This document shows positions 1 through 8,377 of a stretch of 64,000 nucleotides of DNA, piece after piece. This DNA comes from Pseudomonas sp. WN033. GTDB taxonomy: Bacteria > Pseudomonadota > Gammaproteobacteria > Pseudomonadales > Pseudomonadaceae. The stretch spans positions 99,964 to 163,963 of the forward strand of contig NSKG01000010.1 in NCBI GenBank assembly GCA_002287035.1. Direction: 5' to 3'. The position numbers were made by a program, and so were the translations under genes. The first letter of the stretch is position 1. Each line of letters opens with the position of its first letter. The notes beneath the pieces are model-generated. The model did no database searches, had not been told where the DNA came from, and saw only the letters and a list, made by a program, of their open reading frames with translations.

Positions 1-1370
1 CTGGCAAAACGCATGGTAATCTGCCCGACCTGGTTGGTAATGGGCGCGGTAATGCGTTGCCAGTTGAACTCCTCGAAGACCTCCTGCAGCGCGGCCATAT
101 CGAAGGGTGACTTGCCGCGTCCACCAAAGGCCTCCGGCCAGTGCGGGTACAGCAGACCGGCCTCTGCCAGCTGGCGATTGAAGCCGGCGTGATAACCGTC
201 TACGGAATGGTGGGCGTGGGCCCTGAGCTCATCGGTAAGGTGGCTGTTGAAGAAGGCTCGTGCCTCGTCGGCGAAAGCCTCGGCATCAGCACCATAGCCA
301 AACTCCAGGTCCGTTTCGCCCGCATCGGGTAATGGGAAGGGCGAGCCGGTAGACCACAGGCGGGTGGCGATCAGCTCAAGCTCGGCTTGTGGATCGCCAC
401 GCAGCAGCGACCAGCCCCTGGCGCGCCGGTAATACAACTGAATGTCGTACTCCATTGATACGCCATAGCCGCCAAAGGTACGCAGCGCCGTTGCTGTGGC
501 TCTGGGGGCGGCTTGGGTGGCCCACCACCAGGCCATCGAAACCAGCGCTGGGGCATCAGTGTCGCCCGTCGCGATGGCTGATATCGCATGCCAGGTCAGC
601 AATCTGCTGCCGTCGATGTCGGTGATTGCGTCCGCCAATGGATGGGCGATGCCCTGATAGCCGCCGATAGGGCGACCGAACTGTATCCGTTCGCGTGAAT
701 ACTCCGCCGCCATATGTATCGCCTGCGCCGCAAGACCATAGAGCATGGCGGCCTTGAGCAGCTTCCATTCTTCGATGGCTGCCTGGAAAAGCTGGTAGCA
801 GCTGTCACCGGATGCGACAAGCTCACGGCTGGCGATCAGCTCCAGCTGTTCGGGCTGAACGATGGTGAGGCAGTCCGACCCGAGATTGTCCGCCTGACCG
901 ATGGTGCCTCGGGCGTTGACGGCAAACAGCTGTTTGCCTTCCAGTACTAGGACGGCTTCGGCAACGCTCAGTGCCGGCAAGCATGCCTGCTGATCCCCAC
1001 TCAGAGCCAAGGGAGAGAGGGTGACTAGTGCGCCACCGCGAATGCGCTCCAGCAGGACTGTCGCAGCAGGGCTATCCAGTTGGGCCAGCAGAGCGGCAAC
1101 GGGCAGGGCTTCGGCCAGGGGTACCGAGGCCAGGTAGCGTCCAGCCTGTTCGGCTATCAGCACCGCTTCAAGCAGTCCGGCGCCACTGCCTCCGGCGCCC
1201 TCTGGCAAGCGCAGCAGAGGGATGCCCATCTCTACCAGGCTGTCCCACAGGCTAGGATCGAAACCGGTTGATTCGGCCACTCTGACACGGAGCATGGAGG
1301 ATTCATTGGCAAACAGTCGCGCGACGCTATCACCCAGCAGCTTCTGCTCATCACTCAGGAAAAGGTTCAC
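1..1370 (-). CDS. Fused (two-domain) acyl-CoA dehydrogenase, 3' part outside window
   Basis: The frame is open from a GTG at 1370 to the window edge, about 456 codons, with no stop. The first 330 or so residues are a complete beta-type ACAD domain carrying the FAD-contact motif QFGRP at residues 230-234. A second ACAD domain begins near residue 340, so the full protein should be about 750 residues, as for the fused ACAD at 18427. The start is chosen on AGGAGG at 1381-1386, 10 bases ahead of GTG. It lies 14 bases behind the ferredoxin gene, so it is probably the last visible gene of the 7785-1 operon. Expected role: alpha,beta-dehydrogenation of a bulky acyl-CoA. The C-terminal catalytic half cannot be checked here. 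Confidence 0.85.
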   Translation of the reverse strand, partial: MNLFLSDEQKLLGDSVARLFANESSMLRVRVAESTGFDPSLWDSLVEMGIPLLRLPEGAGGSGAGLLEAVLIAEQAGRYLASVPLAEALPVAALLAQLDSPAATVLLERIRGGALVTLSPLALSGDQQACLPALSVAEAVLVLEGKQLFAVNARGTIGQADNLGSDCLTIVQPEQLELIASRELVASGDSCYQLFQAAIEEWKLLKAAMLYGLAAQAIHMAAEYSRERIQFGRPIGGYQGIAHPLADAITDIDGSRLLTWHAISAIATGDTDAPALVSMAWWWATQAAPRATATALRTFGGYGVSMEYDIQLYYRRARGWSLLRGDPQAELELIATRLWSTGSPFPLPDAGETDLEFGYGADAEAFADEARAFFNSHLTDELRAHAHHSVDGYHAGFNRQLAEAGLLYPHWPEAFGGRGKSPFDMAALQEVFEEFNWQRITAPITNQVGQITMRFA

Positions 1371-1384
1371 GATGACTCCCCCTC

Positions 1385-1705
1385 CTAAAGCTGGCTTACG
1401 GGAAGATGAACGACCAGCCCGTCGAGCTGCTCGCTGGCAACGATCCTGCATAGCAGTCGACTGTTGTCCCGCGGCTCGATAGCGCAACTGAGCATTACCG
1501 TCTCGTCGGCATCGGCCGGGTCGAGCAGGGGAGCCCAGTCCGGAGCGATATAGCCGTGGCAGGTAGCGCAGGCACAGTTGCCACCGCAATCGCCGAGGAT
1601 GCCCGGCAAAGCGTTGTCTACCGCGGCTTGCATCAGCGAGATGCCGGCGGATATGTCAATCCGGTGTTCATTGCCCTGATGTTCTACGAAAATGATCGAT
1701 GGCAT
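1385..1705 (-). CDS. [2Fe-2S] ferredoxin, adrenodoxin/putidaredoxin type
   Basis: This 106-residue protein has the vertebrate/ISC-type cluster motif C-x5-C-x2-C (CGGNCACATC, residues 40-49) and a fourth Cys near residue 75 in LSCAIEP. Proteins of this family pass single electrons from an FAD reductase to a cytochrome P450. No P450 and no adjacent reductase are in the window; the nearest reductase of a suitable family is at 30982. The gene lies between an acyl-CoA ligase and a fused ACAD, which suggests a hydroxylation step feeding the same catabolic route. Start ATG at 1705 is preceded by AAGGAAC. Confidence 0.9.
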   Translation of the reverse strand: MPSIIFVEHQGNEHRIDISAGISLMQAAVDNALPGILGDCGGNCACATCHGYIAPDWAPLLDPADADETVMLSCAIEPRDNSRLLCRIVASEQLDGLVVHLPVSQL

Positions 1706-1796
1706 GGAGGGTTCCTTGTAAGGGGCAAGGCGGCTGAGTCAGGTGCCGAGCACTATTGTTTTGATGCCATTGGCGGTCTGACGTGGCCGAACGTTG

Positions 1797-3353
1797 CTAG
1801 CGCGCTACGGCGTACCGTTGGCGAAGTTCGATCTTGTTGACCTTGCCGGTGACGAGCTTGGGCAATGCTTCAACGACGATGATCGTTTTCGGCTTTTTAT
1901 AGCTGGCGATCAGTGAGCGGGTATGCGCAATCAGTTCCTTTTCCGTGACTGACTTGCCCTGGGCGAAGGTAACGACGGCACAGACGTTTTCTCCCCATTT
2001 GGGGTCGGGAATACCTATCACGGCGCACTCTGACACTGCGGGGTGCTGCAGCAGCGCCTCCTCGACTTCGCGGGAATAAACATTTTCACCACCGGTGATG
2101 ATCATGTCTTTCTTGCGGTCGACCAGATACAGAAACCCGTCTTCATCGAACTTACCCATGTCACCGGTATGCACCCAGCCATCACGCAGGGTTTCCATGC
2201 TGGTAGGGTGGTTGTTCCAGTAACCACGGAACATGGCGGCACTGCGAGCGACAATCTCCCCAGGTACATTGGGCGGGCATTCATTGCCGTCGTCATCGAG
2301 GATTTTTGCTTGCAGGTTGGGGTAGGGCTTGCCGACCGAACCCAGTCGTTTGCGATCCACCTCGCTTCCGTCCGGCCGATGCTGGGTAGTGGACAGGCAG
2401 AACATGCAGATTTCGCTCTGACCGAACAGGTTGACGAAACCGCAGCCGTCGAAGGTCGCAATCGCCCGCTTGAGTACCGGAACGGACATGGGCGCAGCGG
2501 AATAGATGATGGTGCGTACGCTCGACAGGTCCGCTTCGGCGACGTAGGGGTGGTCCAGGACCATCTGCACCATGGTCGGCGCCAGTAACAGGATACTGAG
2601 CTTTTCCTTCTCGATGGCCTTGAGCACGTCCAGTGGTTCGAACTGGCGCTGCAGAAAGGCCGCACCGCCGCGCACATGCTGCGACAGGCTTATGACCATG
2701 CCGCCCAGGTGGAACATGGGCATGACGATCAGGGTGATGTCCGGCTGCTGCATGTCGCAGAGCCAGGTATCCATCTGTATCAGTTGGCGGTATTCACGGT
2801 GTCCCCATATGACGCCTTTGGGTTTGCCGGTGGTGCCGCTGGTGTAGATCAGGCAGCAAATGTCCTGCTCTCGCGAGCGGGTCGGCGGACCGCTGTCGGC
2901 GCCGCTGGCGACAAATGCCTCATAGTTCAGGGCCCAGTCGGCTTCTCCATCGATACAGACAAAAGTTTCAACCGATGACAGTTCGTGGCGCAGCTCTTCC
3001 ATTACCGGCAGATACTGGGCTTCGAAGATGAACAGCCGCGGTGAGCCGTCCCGGATGATGCTGGCGATCTCTGCCGGGGCCAGACGAAAGTTGACCGGTG
3101 CGAGGATGAAGCCGGCCCACTGGGTTGCCGCCATGATTTCACCAAACTCGATGGAGTTCATCGACAGCACGCCGACCCGATCCTGGTGACGTACACCGGC
3201 GTCGTACATCGCCGAGCCGGCCTTGAGGCCTCGGGCCAGCAACTGGCCATGGGTTATGCGACGTTCGCCTTGTATATAGGCCGGTTCATTCCTGTAGAAC
3301 TGCGCTCGCTGCTCAAGGTCATCGGCAAAGGATAGGGGAAGATGGTCATGCAT
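1797..3353 (-). CDS. Acyl-CoA synthetase (AMP-forming, class I adenylate-forming)
   Basis: At 518 residues it has the length of a medium/long-chain acyl-CoA ligase. The P-loop TSGTTGKPKG is at residues 171-180, the hinge region HTGDMG...DRKKDMIITGGENVY follows in the C-terminal third, and a terminal TGKVNK supplies the catalytic Lys. It activates a carboxylic acid as the CoA thioester at the cost of ATP. The ATG at 3353 overlaps the end of the ACAD gene at 3346 by 8 bases, so translation is probably coupled. Substrate is unknown; the neighbours suggest a branched or cyclic acid. A 91-base gap separates it from the ferredoxin gene. Confidence 0.92.
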   Translation of the reverse strand: MHDHLPLSFADDLEQRAQFYRNEPAYIQGERRITHGQLLARGLKAGSAMYDAGVRHQDRVGVLSMNSIEFGEIMAATQWAGFILAPVNFRLAPAEIASIIRDGSPRLFIFEAQYLPVMEELRHELSSVETFVCIDGEADWALNYEAFVASGADSGPPTRSREQDICCLIYTSGTTGKPKGVIWGHREYRQLIQMDTWLCDMQQPDITLIVMPMFHLGGMVISLSQHVRGGAAFLQRQFEPLDVLKAIEKEKLSILLLAPTMVQMVLDHPYVAEADLSSVRTIIYSAAPMSVPVLKRAIATFDGCGFVNLFGQSEICMFCLSTTQHRPDGSEVDRKRLGSVGKPYPNLQAKILDDDGNECPPNVPGEIVARSAAMFRGYWNNHPTSMETLRDGWVHTGDMGKFDEDGFLYLVDRKKDMIITGGENVYSREVEEALLQHPAVSECAVIGIPDPKWGENVCAVVTFAQGKSVTEKELIAHTRSLIASYKKPKTIIVVEALPKLVTGKVNKIELRQRYAVAR

Positions 3354-4509
3354 ACAGGGCTCCTTTCAACGGCTGGTCGAGCTGGTCAAGACCGAGGCTG
3401 GAACGATCGAGGTGGAAACCCGAGTCGCCGAAGCGCTGCTCGAACATGACCGCGCTCTTGTAATGGTGACCAACCGCGTATTCCTCGGTCGTGCCGATGC
3501 CGCCATGCAGCTGGATGCCCTGGCTGGCGACAAAATAGACTGCCTTGGCTATCTGGTATTTGGCCGCGGAGATGGCTACCCGCCGGCGCTCGGCATCGGT
3601 GGATTCCAGGGCCGCCAGGGCGCTGTGCAGGATGGCTCTGGACTGGTCGGTTTCCACGAACATTTCCGCCATGCGGTGCTGCAGTGCCTGAAACTGGGCC
3701 AGCGGCTTACCGTACTGGACCCGGGTTTTCAGATAGTCGGCAGTCATCGCCATGACCGCCTCCATGGAGCCTATGGCTGCGGAGCAACCTGCCAGGATGG
3801 CCAGATCCAGCGCTTGTTCCAGTGCCTCCTCGGTCAGCCCGTCATTCAGTAGCAGAGCGGTTGCGGGCAGTTGTACGTCATTCAAACGGATATCCGCGCC
3901 GCGGCTGCCATCGATCAGCTCGTAGTGCTCGCTTGAGAGCCCGGCGCTGTGGCTGTCAACGATGAACAGCCCCAGGTCTGTTGATCCTTCCAGTTGCGCG
4001 CTGACCAACAGCATGTTGGCGGCAGCGCCGTGAAACACCCGATGTTTCTGGCCGCTCAGGCTCCAGCCATCAGTGGTTCTGGTAGCGCTGGTCCGGACCT
4101 GGAAGTCATATTCGTTACGCGAGTTCTGTTCCTGATGGGCCAGGGCGACAATCAACTCGCCTGAGGCGATCTGGCCAAGCAGTTGTTCGCGTTGTGTGGG
4201 GGCGGTGCTGGCGCCGATCAGGCTGGCTGCGAGGATTGCCGTATCCACCAGCGGTTCGACTACCAGGGCGGAACCCAGCGGCTCCATGAGCATGACGACA
4301 TCGGTGGCGCTGCCACCCAGTCCGCCACAGGACTCTGGTATCGCCAGGGCCAGCCAGCCCATCTCGGCAAACTGGTTCCAGTGCTGGCGGCTGAAGCCCT
4401 CAGGATTGCCGCCGATGTGGCGGCGCTCTTCGAAGCTGTACTTGTCGCGGCCATAGCGCTCGGCGCTGTCGACAAGCATTCTCTGTTCGTCTGTCAGGGA
4501 AAAATTCAT
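3346..4509 (-). CDS. Acyl-CoA dehydrogenase, beta-type subunit
   Basis: 387 residues with a full ACAD fold. It has the FAD-contact motif QYGKPLAQFQ at about residues 265-274 and the C-terminal GGIGTTEEY signature. It lacks the ER catalytic Glu that its partner has: the matching stretch reads ALDLAILAG. This is the pattern of the FAD-binding, non-catalytic partner of actinobacterial alpha2-beta2 ACADs such as ChsE4-ChsE5. It starts 2 bases after the alpha-type ACAD gene at 4512, so the two are very likely co-translated and form one heteromer. Pairing is inferred from order and motifs. Confidence 0.88.
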   Translation of the reverse strand: MNFSLTDEQRMLVDSAERYGRDKYSFEERRHIGGNPEGFSRQHWNQFAEMGWLALAIPESCGGLGGSATDVVMLMEPLGSALVVEPLVDTAILAASLIGASTAPTQREQLLGQIASGELIVALAHQEQNSRNEYDFQVRTSATRTTDGWSLSGQKHRVFHGAAANMLLVSAQLEGSTDLGLFIVDSHSAGLSSEHYELIDGSRGADIRLNDVQLPATALLLNDGLTEEALEQALDLAILAGCSAAIGSMEAVMAMTADYLKTRVQYGKPLAQFQALQHRMAEMFVETDQSRAILHSALAALESTDAERRRVAISAAKYQIAKAVYFVASQGIQLHGGIGTTEEYAVGHHYKSAVMFEQRFGDSGFHLDRSSLGLDQLDQPLKGALYA

Positions 4510-4511
4510 GG

Positions 4512-5714
4512 TCAGAATCCGAATGCCAGTTTGGCAATGATGTTTTTTTGAACTTCCATGGCACCGCCGTAAATGGTGCAGGACCGCAGATACATGAGGT
4601 CAGCCGTCACGCCTGGGGTATAGGCCGGCCAGAGCGGATTGCCGTCAGGTTCGGCATAGGCTTCCTCGCGGCGATACACACGCAGGCTGCGCTGGCCGAG
4701 GGCTTCCACCATCAATTCGGTCAGTTTCTGCTGCAGGGACGAACCGCGAATCTTCAGTACCGAGGCACAGGCGCTGATCGGATGGCGGCTGGGGGCCTCA
4801 TGCATGACGCGCAGCACCGACCACTCCAGGGCATCCACTTCAATACGCAGGGCTGCCAGTTTGCGCCGGAAGTCGGCATCCTCCAGCAGCGGCTTGCCAC
4901 CCTTGAGCTCATGGGCGGCGATATTGCGGATACGCTCTAGGTCGGCACGTGCCTTGTGGATGTCCGCGCTCGATGTGCGTTCATTGGAAAGCAGAAATTT
5001 CGCATAGACCCAGGCACTTCCGGGCTCGCCGATCAGGTTCTCGCGCGGTACCCGGACATTGTCCAGGAACACTTCGCAGGTCGAGCCTTCTCCATTGATC
5101 ATAGGAATCTGCCGAACGGTGACGCCGGGGCTCTTCATGTCGATGATGATCATGGATATGCCCTTTTGCGGGCGGTCGCTGTTCTCCGTGCGGACCAAGA
5201 AGAAGCCCTGCTCGCAGTACTGACCCTCGGTGGTCCACAGCTTCTGGCCGTTGATGATGTAGTCATCACCATCGATCACGGCCGAGGTTTTCAGCGAGGC
5301 AAGGTCGGAGCCGGCGCCTGGCTCGGAAAACCCTTGGGCCCACATTTCCTCACCCTTGATGATCGCCGGCAGATAACGGGCTTTCTGTGCCTCGCTGCCA
5401 AAGGTATACAGCACCGGCCCGATCAGTCGCAGGCCCTGCCAGCGTAATTCAGGGGCGCCGGCGAGCCGGCATTCCAGCTCGAAGATATGGTTCTGGATAT
5501 GGCTCCAGCCGGTACCGCCATATTCCAGTGGCCAGTGTGGCGCCGCCCAGCCCTTTTCCGCCAGCACACGGTTCCACCAGCGACGGTCATCTTCATTCGG
5601 CGGATGCATGCCGGTATGGGATCGGCGTATGACATCCTCACTGAGTTTCTCCCGCAGGAATGCCCTGACTTCCTCACGGAAAGCTTCATCATCCGCGGTC
5701 ATGTAAAGTTCCAT
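4512..5714 (-). CDS. Acyl-CoA dehydrogenase, alpha-type (catalytic) subunit
   Basis: 400 residues. Visible ACAD features are WAQGFSEPGAGSDLASL (residues 125-141), NGQKLWTTEGQ (155-165), and Glu245 in SNERTSSA, which aligns with the helix-G catalytic Glu of isovaleryl-CoA dehydrogenase and LCAD. The usual MCAD-type Glu position reads YGGAMEVQ, so helix G is the likely base. It oxidises acyl-CoA to enoyl-CoA, passing electrons to ETF. The ATG at 5714 follows AGGAAAC. It is downstream of the ene-reductase gene by 55 bases and 2 bases ahead of its beta partner at 3346. Confidence 0.9.
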   Translation of the reverse strand: MELYMTADDEAFREEVRAFLREKLSEDVIRRSHTGMHPPNEDDRRWWNRVLAEKGWAAPHWPLEYGGTGWSHIQNHIFELECRLAGAPELRWQGLRLIGPVLYTFGSEAQKARYLPAIIKGEEMWAQGFSEPGAGSDLASLKTSAVIDGDDYIINGQKLWTTEGQYCEQGFFLVRTENSDRPQKGISMIIIDMKSPGVTVRQIPMINGEGSTCEVFLDNVRVPRENLIGEPGSAWVYAKFLLSNERTSSADIHKARADLERIRNIAAHELKGGKPLLEDADFRRKLAALRIEVDALEWSVLRVMHEAPSRHPISACASVLKIRGSSLQQKLTELMVEALGQRSLRVYRREEAYAEPDGNPLWPAYTPGVTADLMYLRSCTIYGGAMEVQKNIIAKLAFGF

Positions 5715-5769
5715 GATTGTTTCCTCAAGCTATGCCTGCGCACAGGTAGCGTTGTGTTCAGACCTGTTA

Positions 5770-7785
5770 TCAGCAGGCCATTAGGGGTTGTTTGCTGGCA
5801 CTGGCACAGACGGCCAGCACCGCCTGGTAGGCATCCCGTACTGCGTCACCAATCCTGCCGCCTCGGCGTGAGTCACCAATCACACTGAAGGGGATACCGG
5901 CTTCGATCAGCTGGTTGGCCAGACCATGGTCGGGCCGTCGGCCCTGGGCTATCAGTACCCGGCTGATTAGCAGTTCGCTGCGGATACCGTGGTGGTCCTT
6001 GAGCGTCACCATGCCTTCGGCGCTGATCTCCACCAGGCTGGTATTCTCGACAATGCGAATCGCCGGATTCTGCATCAGCCGTTGTTTCAGTACGCCGCGG
6101 TAGATCATCTCCGCAGAGCGGGCCAGCATGAGCGCCGGGGAACGGCTGACCAGAACCACTGAATAGCCTTTTTCGGCCAGCAATTCCGCGGTTTCACAGC
6201 CGGTCTCACCACCGCCATAGACCAGTACCGGCCGGCTGGCGTCCGGTACTGGCAGGCAATCGATATCGCCCATCAACAACTCATAGGCGTCGATGACGTA
6301 CGGACTGTCGATACCCTGTATGGGCAGGACGACCGGCTGCGCACCGGTTCCCAGTAACACGATTGCCGGTGGGTCATCGCGCAAGCTGGCGATATTGATA
6401 GTGCTGTTCAGGTGAACCTGTAGCTGACTCTGTTCGAGCTGGCGAATGAGGTAGTTCTGGTACCAAGTGAGCTTGTCCTTGAACGGTGGCGCTGCCGAGG
6501 CGATCAGGCCGCCGCCAAGCATCGCGCGGCTCTCGTGCAGTTCGGTGCGAAAGCCGGCCTGTTGCAACAACAGGGCGGCGGACATGCCGCCAGGCCCGCC
6601 GCCGAGGACCACCGCTCGTTTTCCCCGCAGCGAGCCGGCATCAGGGAACACGTCGAGTTCATGGCCGGTGCGCGGATTCTCGGCACAGCCAATGACTCCA
6701 TGGGGACCTGAACTGACCGCAACGCAATAGTTGCACGAGGTACAAGGGCGAATTCGTTCCGGTTGGCCGGCTCGAGCCCAACCAGCCCAAGCTGGATCTG
6801 CAAGCAACGGCCTGCCCAGCGCGATCATGTCCGCATCGCCTTCGACAAGGGCGCGCTCGGCGGTTTCCGGCCAGCGGATCTGGCCGACGCTGATCACCGG
6901 AACACTCACCGCTTCGCGGATTCTGCGGGAGTAGGGCAGGCGCCAGCCTTCCGGCGTGGACATGGGCTCAATGACCTTGTCAAAACTGGTAAAGCCCAGC
7001 CCCATCGAGACGTGCAACGCATCGAGTCCGGCTTCGACCAGTTTGGGGGCGATACGGACCATGTCCTCTATATCCAGGCCGCCGCTGGTGAATTCGTCAG
7101 CGGATAGCCGGTAGATCAGCGGTCGGTCGCCGATTGCCTGGCGGACGCGCTGGATGACTCTACGCGGGAAGTTGAGACGACGCTCTTCATCACCGCCCCA
7201 CTTGTCGTTGCGGTGATTGCAGAACGGCGTAAGAAAGCAGGTGAGCAGGTAGCCGTGCGCACCGTGTAGTTCCACGGCCTGATAACCCGCCTGGACGCCC
7301 AGTTCCGCGGCGCGGCCGAAACTTTCGATCAATTCCTCTATTTCATTCTCGCTCATGCCCCGGGCCTTGAGGACGGTCGGGTCCGAGCGTGTCGGAACGT
7401 CACTGGGTGCAATCGGTAATCCATCCCTGACCAAATCACGCTTAGAGGCTTGGCCGCCATGCTGAAGTTGCAGGCAGGCCACTGACCCTGCGTCGGTAAT
7501 GGCTTTAACCAGGCGCTGGTGCCCCGCCACCTGGGTAGGGTTTTCCAGAGTCAGTTGACGATGTTCGGAACGCCCGGTGGCGCCGTCCACGCAACAGAAC
7601 TCGACGATGATCATCCCGGTGCCGCCCTCAGCTCTGGCTCGGTAAAAAGCCACCTGCTCAGGCGTTACGTAACCATCGAGGCTGCCCAGGTTGGTAGACA
7701 TGGGGGCCATCACTACGCGATTGGGTATTTCCAGGTTGCGCAGGGTGAGGGGGCTGAAAAGTTTTGGATACAGGTGTTCAGTCAT
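5770..7785 (-). CDS. NADH:flavin oxidoreductase / 2,4-dienoyl-CoA reductase-like (FMN, 4Fe-4S, FAD)
   Basis: 671 residues: an OYE-type FMN barrel (1-340), four Cys at 348, 351, 354 and 367 (C-x2-C-x2-C-x12-C) for a 4Fe-4S cluster, then an FAD/NAD(P) domain with LGGGPGG near 395 and YGGGETG. The layout is that of FadH and the BaiCD/BaiH family, which reduce activated double bonds in dienoyl-CoA or oxo-steroid acyl-CoA. FadH itself has C-x2-C-x3-C, so the Cys spacing here differs slightly. Start ATG at 7785 follows AAGGACGAGG; a GTG at 7812 is possible but less likely. Operator A (7865) lies 80 bases upstream, and this is the first gene of the leftward operon. Confidence 0.88.
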   Translation of the reverse strand: MTEHLYPKLFSPLTLRNLEIPNRVVMAPMSTNLGSLDGYVTPEQVAFYRARAEGGTGMIIVEFCCVDGATGRSEHRQLTLENPTQVAGHQRLVKAITDAGSVACLQLQHGGQASKRDLVRDGLPIAPSDVPTRSDPTVLKARGMSENEIEELIESFGRAAELGVQAGYQAVELHGAHGYLLTCFLTPFCNHRNDKWGGDEERRLNFPRRVIQRVRQAIGDRPLIYRLSADEFTSGGLDIEDMVRIAPKLVEAGLDALHVSMGLGFTSFDKVIEPMSTPEGWRLPYSRRIREAVSVPVISVGQIRWPETAERALVEGDADMIALGRPLLADPAWAGWARAGQPERIRPCTSCNYCVAVSSGPHGVIGCAENPRTGHELDVFPDAGSLRGKRAVVLGGGPGGMSAALLLQQAGFRTELHESRAMLGGGLIASAAPPFKDKLTWYQNYLIRQLEQSQLQVHLNSTINIASLRDDPPAIVLLGTGAQPVVLPIQGIDSPYVIDAYELLMGDIDCLPVPDASRPVLVYGGGETGCETAELLAEKGYSVVLVSRSPALMLARSAEMIYRGVLKQRLMQNPAIRIVENTSLVEISAEGMVTLKDHHGIRSELLISRVLIAQGRRPDHGLANQLIEAGIPFSVIGDSRRGGRIGDAVRDAYQAVLAVCASASKQPLMAC

Positions 7786-7860
7786 CTTGCCTCGTCCTTC
7801 ACGGTTCTCCACTGATGGTGTTGTCAGCTAAACAGAAGAGATGGCCATTTTTTTGTGATA

Positions 7861-7881
7861 TAGCTGACCATATATCAGTTA
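7861..7881. promoter_or_regulatory. Operator A (TGAC-N5-GTCA family)
   Basis: The core reads TGAC-CATAT-ATCA, followed by GTTAT; one base of the right arm differs from consensus. It lies 80 bases ahead of the ene-reductase start at 7785. Confidence 0.6.
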
Positions 7882-8164
7882 TTTGTGAAAATCCAGAGGC
7901 TATGCATCGGAAAGGACAGAATTCGCATTAGTCGTGGCCTGTCAGATGATTTAGGGGTTTTCCTGTTTTTATACGGGCGTTTGATATTCCCGAAAGGACG
8001 GCTGGTTGGCGGGTTTTTATGACGTATTATCAGTTGTTTTGGCGGGTATTCATGGGGTTTCAGCTTGTGCTCAATACTCAGTTACGAGTCTTTTTCATGG
8101 CAACGTTTTGATATCTTGATGTTTTTTGTGGCGACTCCTGCGCGGAACAAAAAAAACTTGTCAA

Positions 8165-8185
8165 TAGATGACTATATGTTAGTTT
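8165..8185. promoter_or_regulatory. Operator B (TGAC-N5-GTCA family)
   Basis: The core is TGAC-TATAT-GTTA followed by GTTTA. It lies between TTGTCA (8158-8163) and TAATAAT (8185-8191), a likely promoter for the DUF1302 operon about 190 bases downstream. Confidence 0.6.
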
Positions 8186-8377
8186 AATAATCGTGATCTA
8201 CTTTGACTCATCAAGAGGCAGAATGTGCTGACGGGTGAGCGGAGCGGATTGGTGGATGCCTGGTCATGGTGTCGCGGTGTGAGATGTTCGATGAGGGGGC
8301 AGGAAGCCCACGCCTGATTACCTTCGGGCGCGGACTCTTTTCCAGAAACCGGTCTAATTAGAAGAAGAGGCGGTCAA

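Larger units (their letters stand above)
7786..8377. other. Divergent intergenic region (592 bp)
   Basis: This AT-rich spacer lies between the leftward ene-reductase operon and the rightward DUF1302 operon. It contains two copies of the window's common palindrome (cores 7865-7877 and 8169-8181). The second sits between a TTGTCA (8158-8163) and an AT-rich TAATAAT (8185-8191), which looks like a promoter that a repressor could cover. No ORF with a good ribosome site was found in the rest. Confidence 0.6.

Noticed and set aside
714..950. Plus-strand open frames in 1-1370
   Set aside because: They are shadows of the minus-strand fused ACAD, whose frame was followed without a stop to the edge and which has clear family motifs.
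5770..7785. Naming the ene-reductase fadH or baiCD
   Set aside because: The architecture fits both groups and the Cys spacing differs from FadH; sequence alone does not decide.
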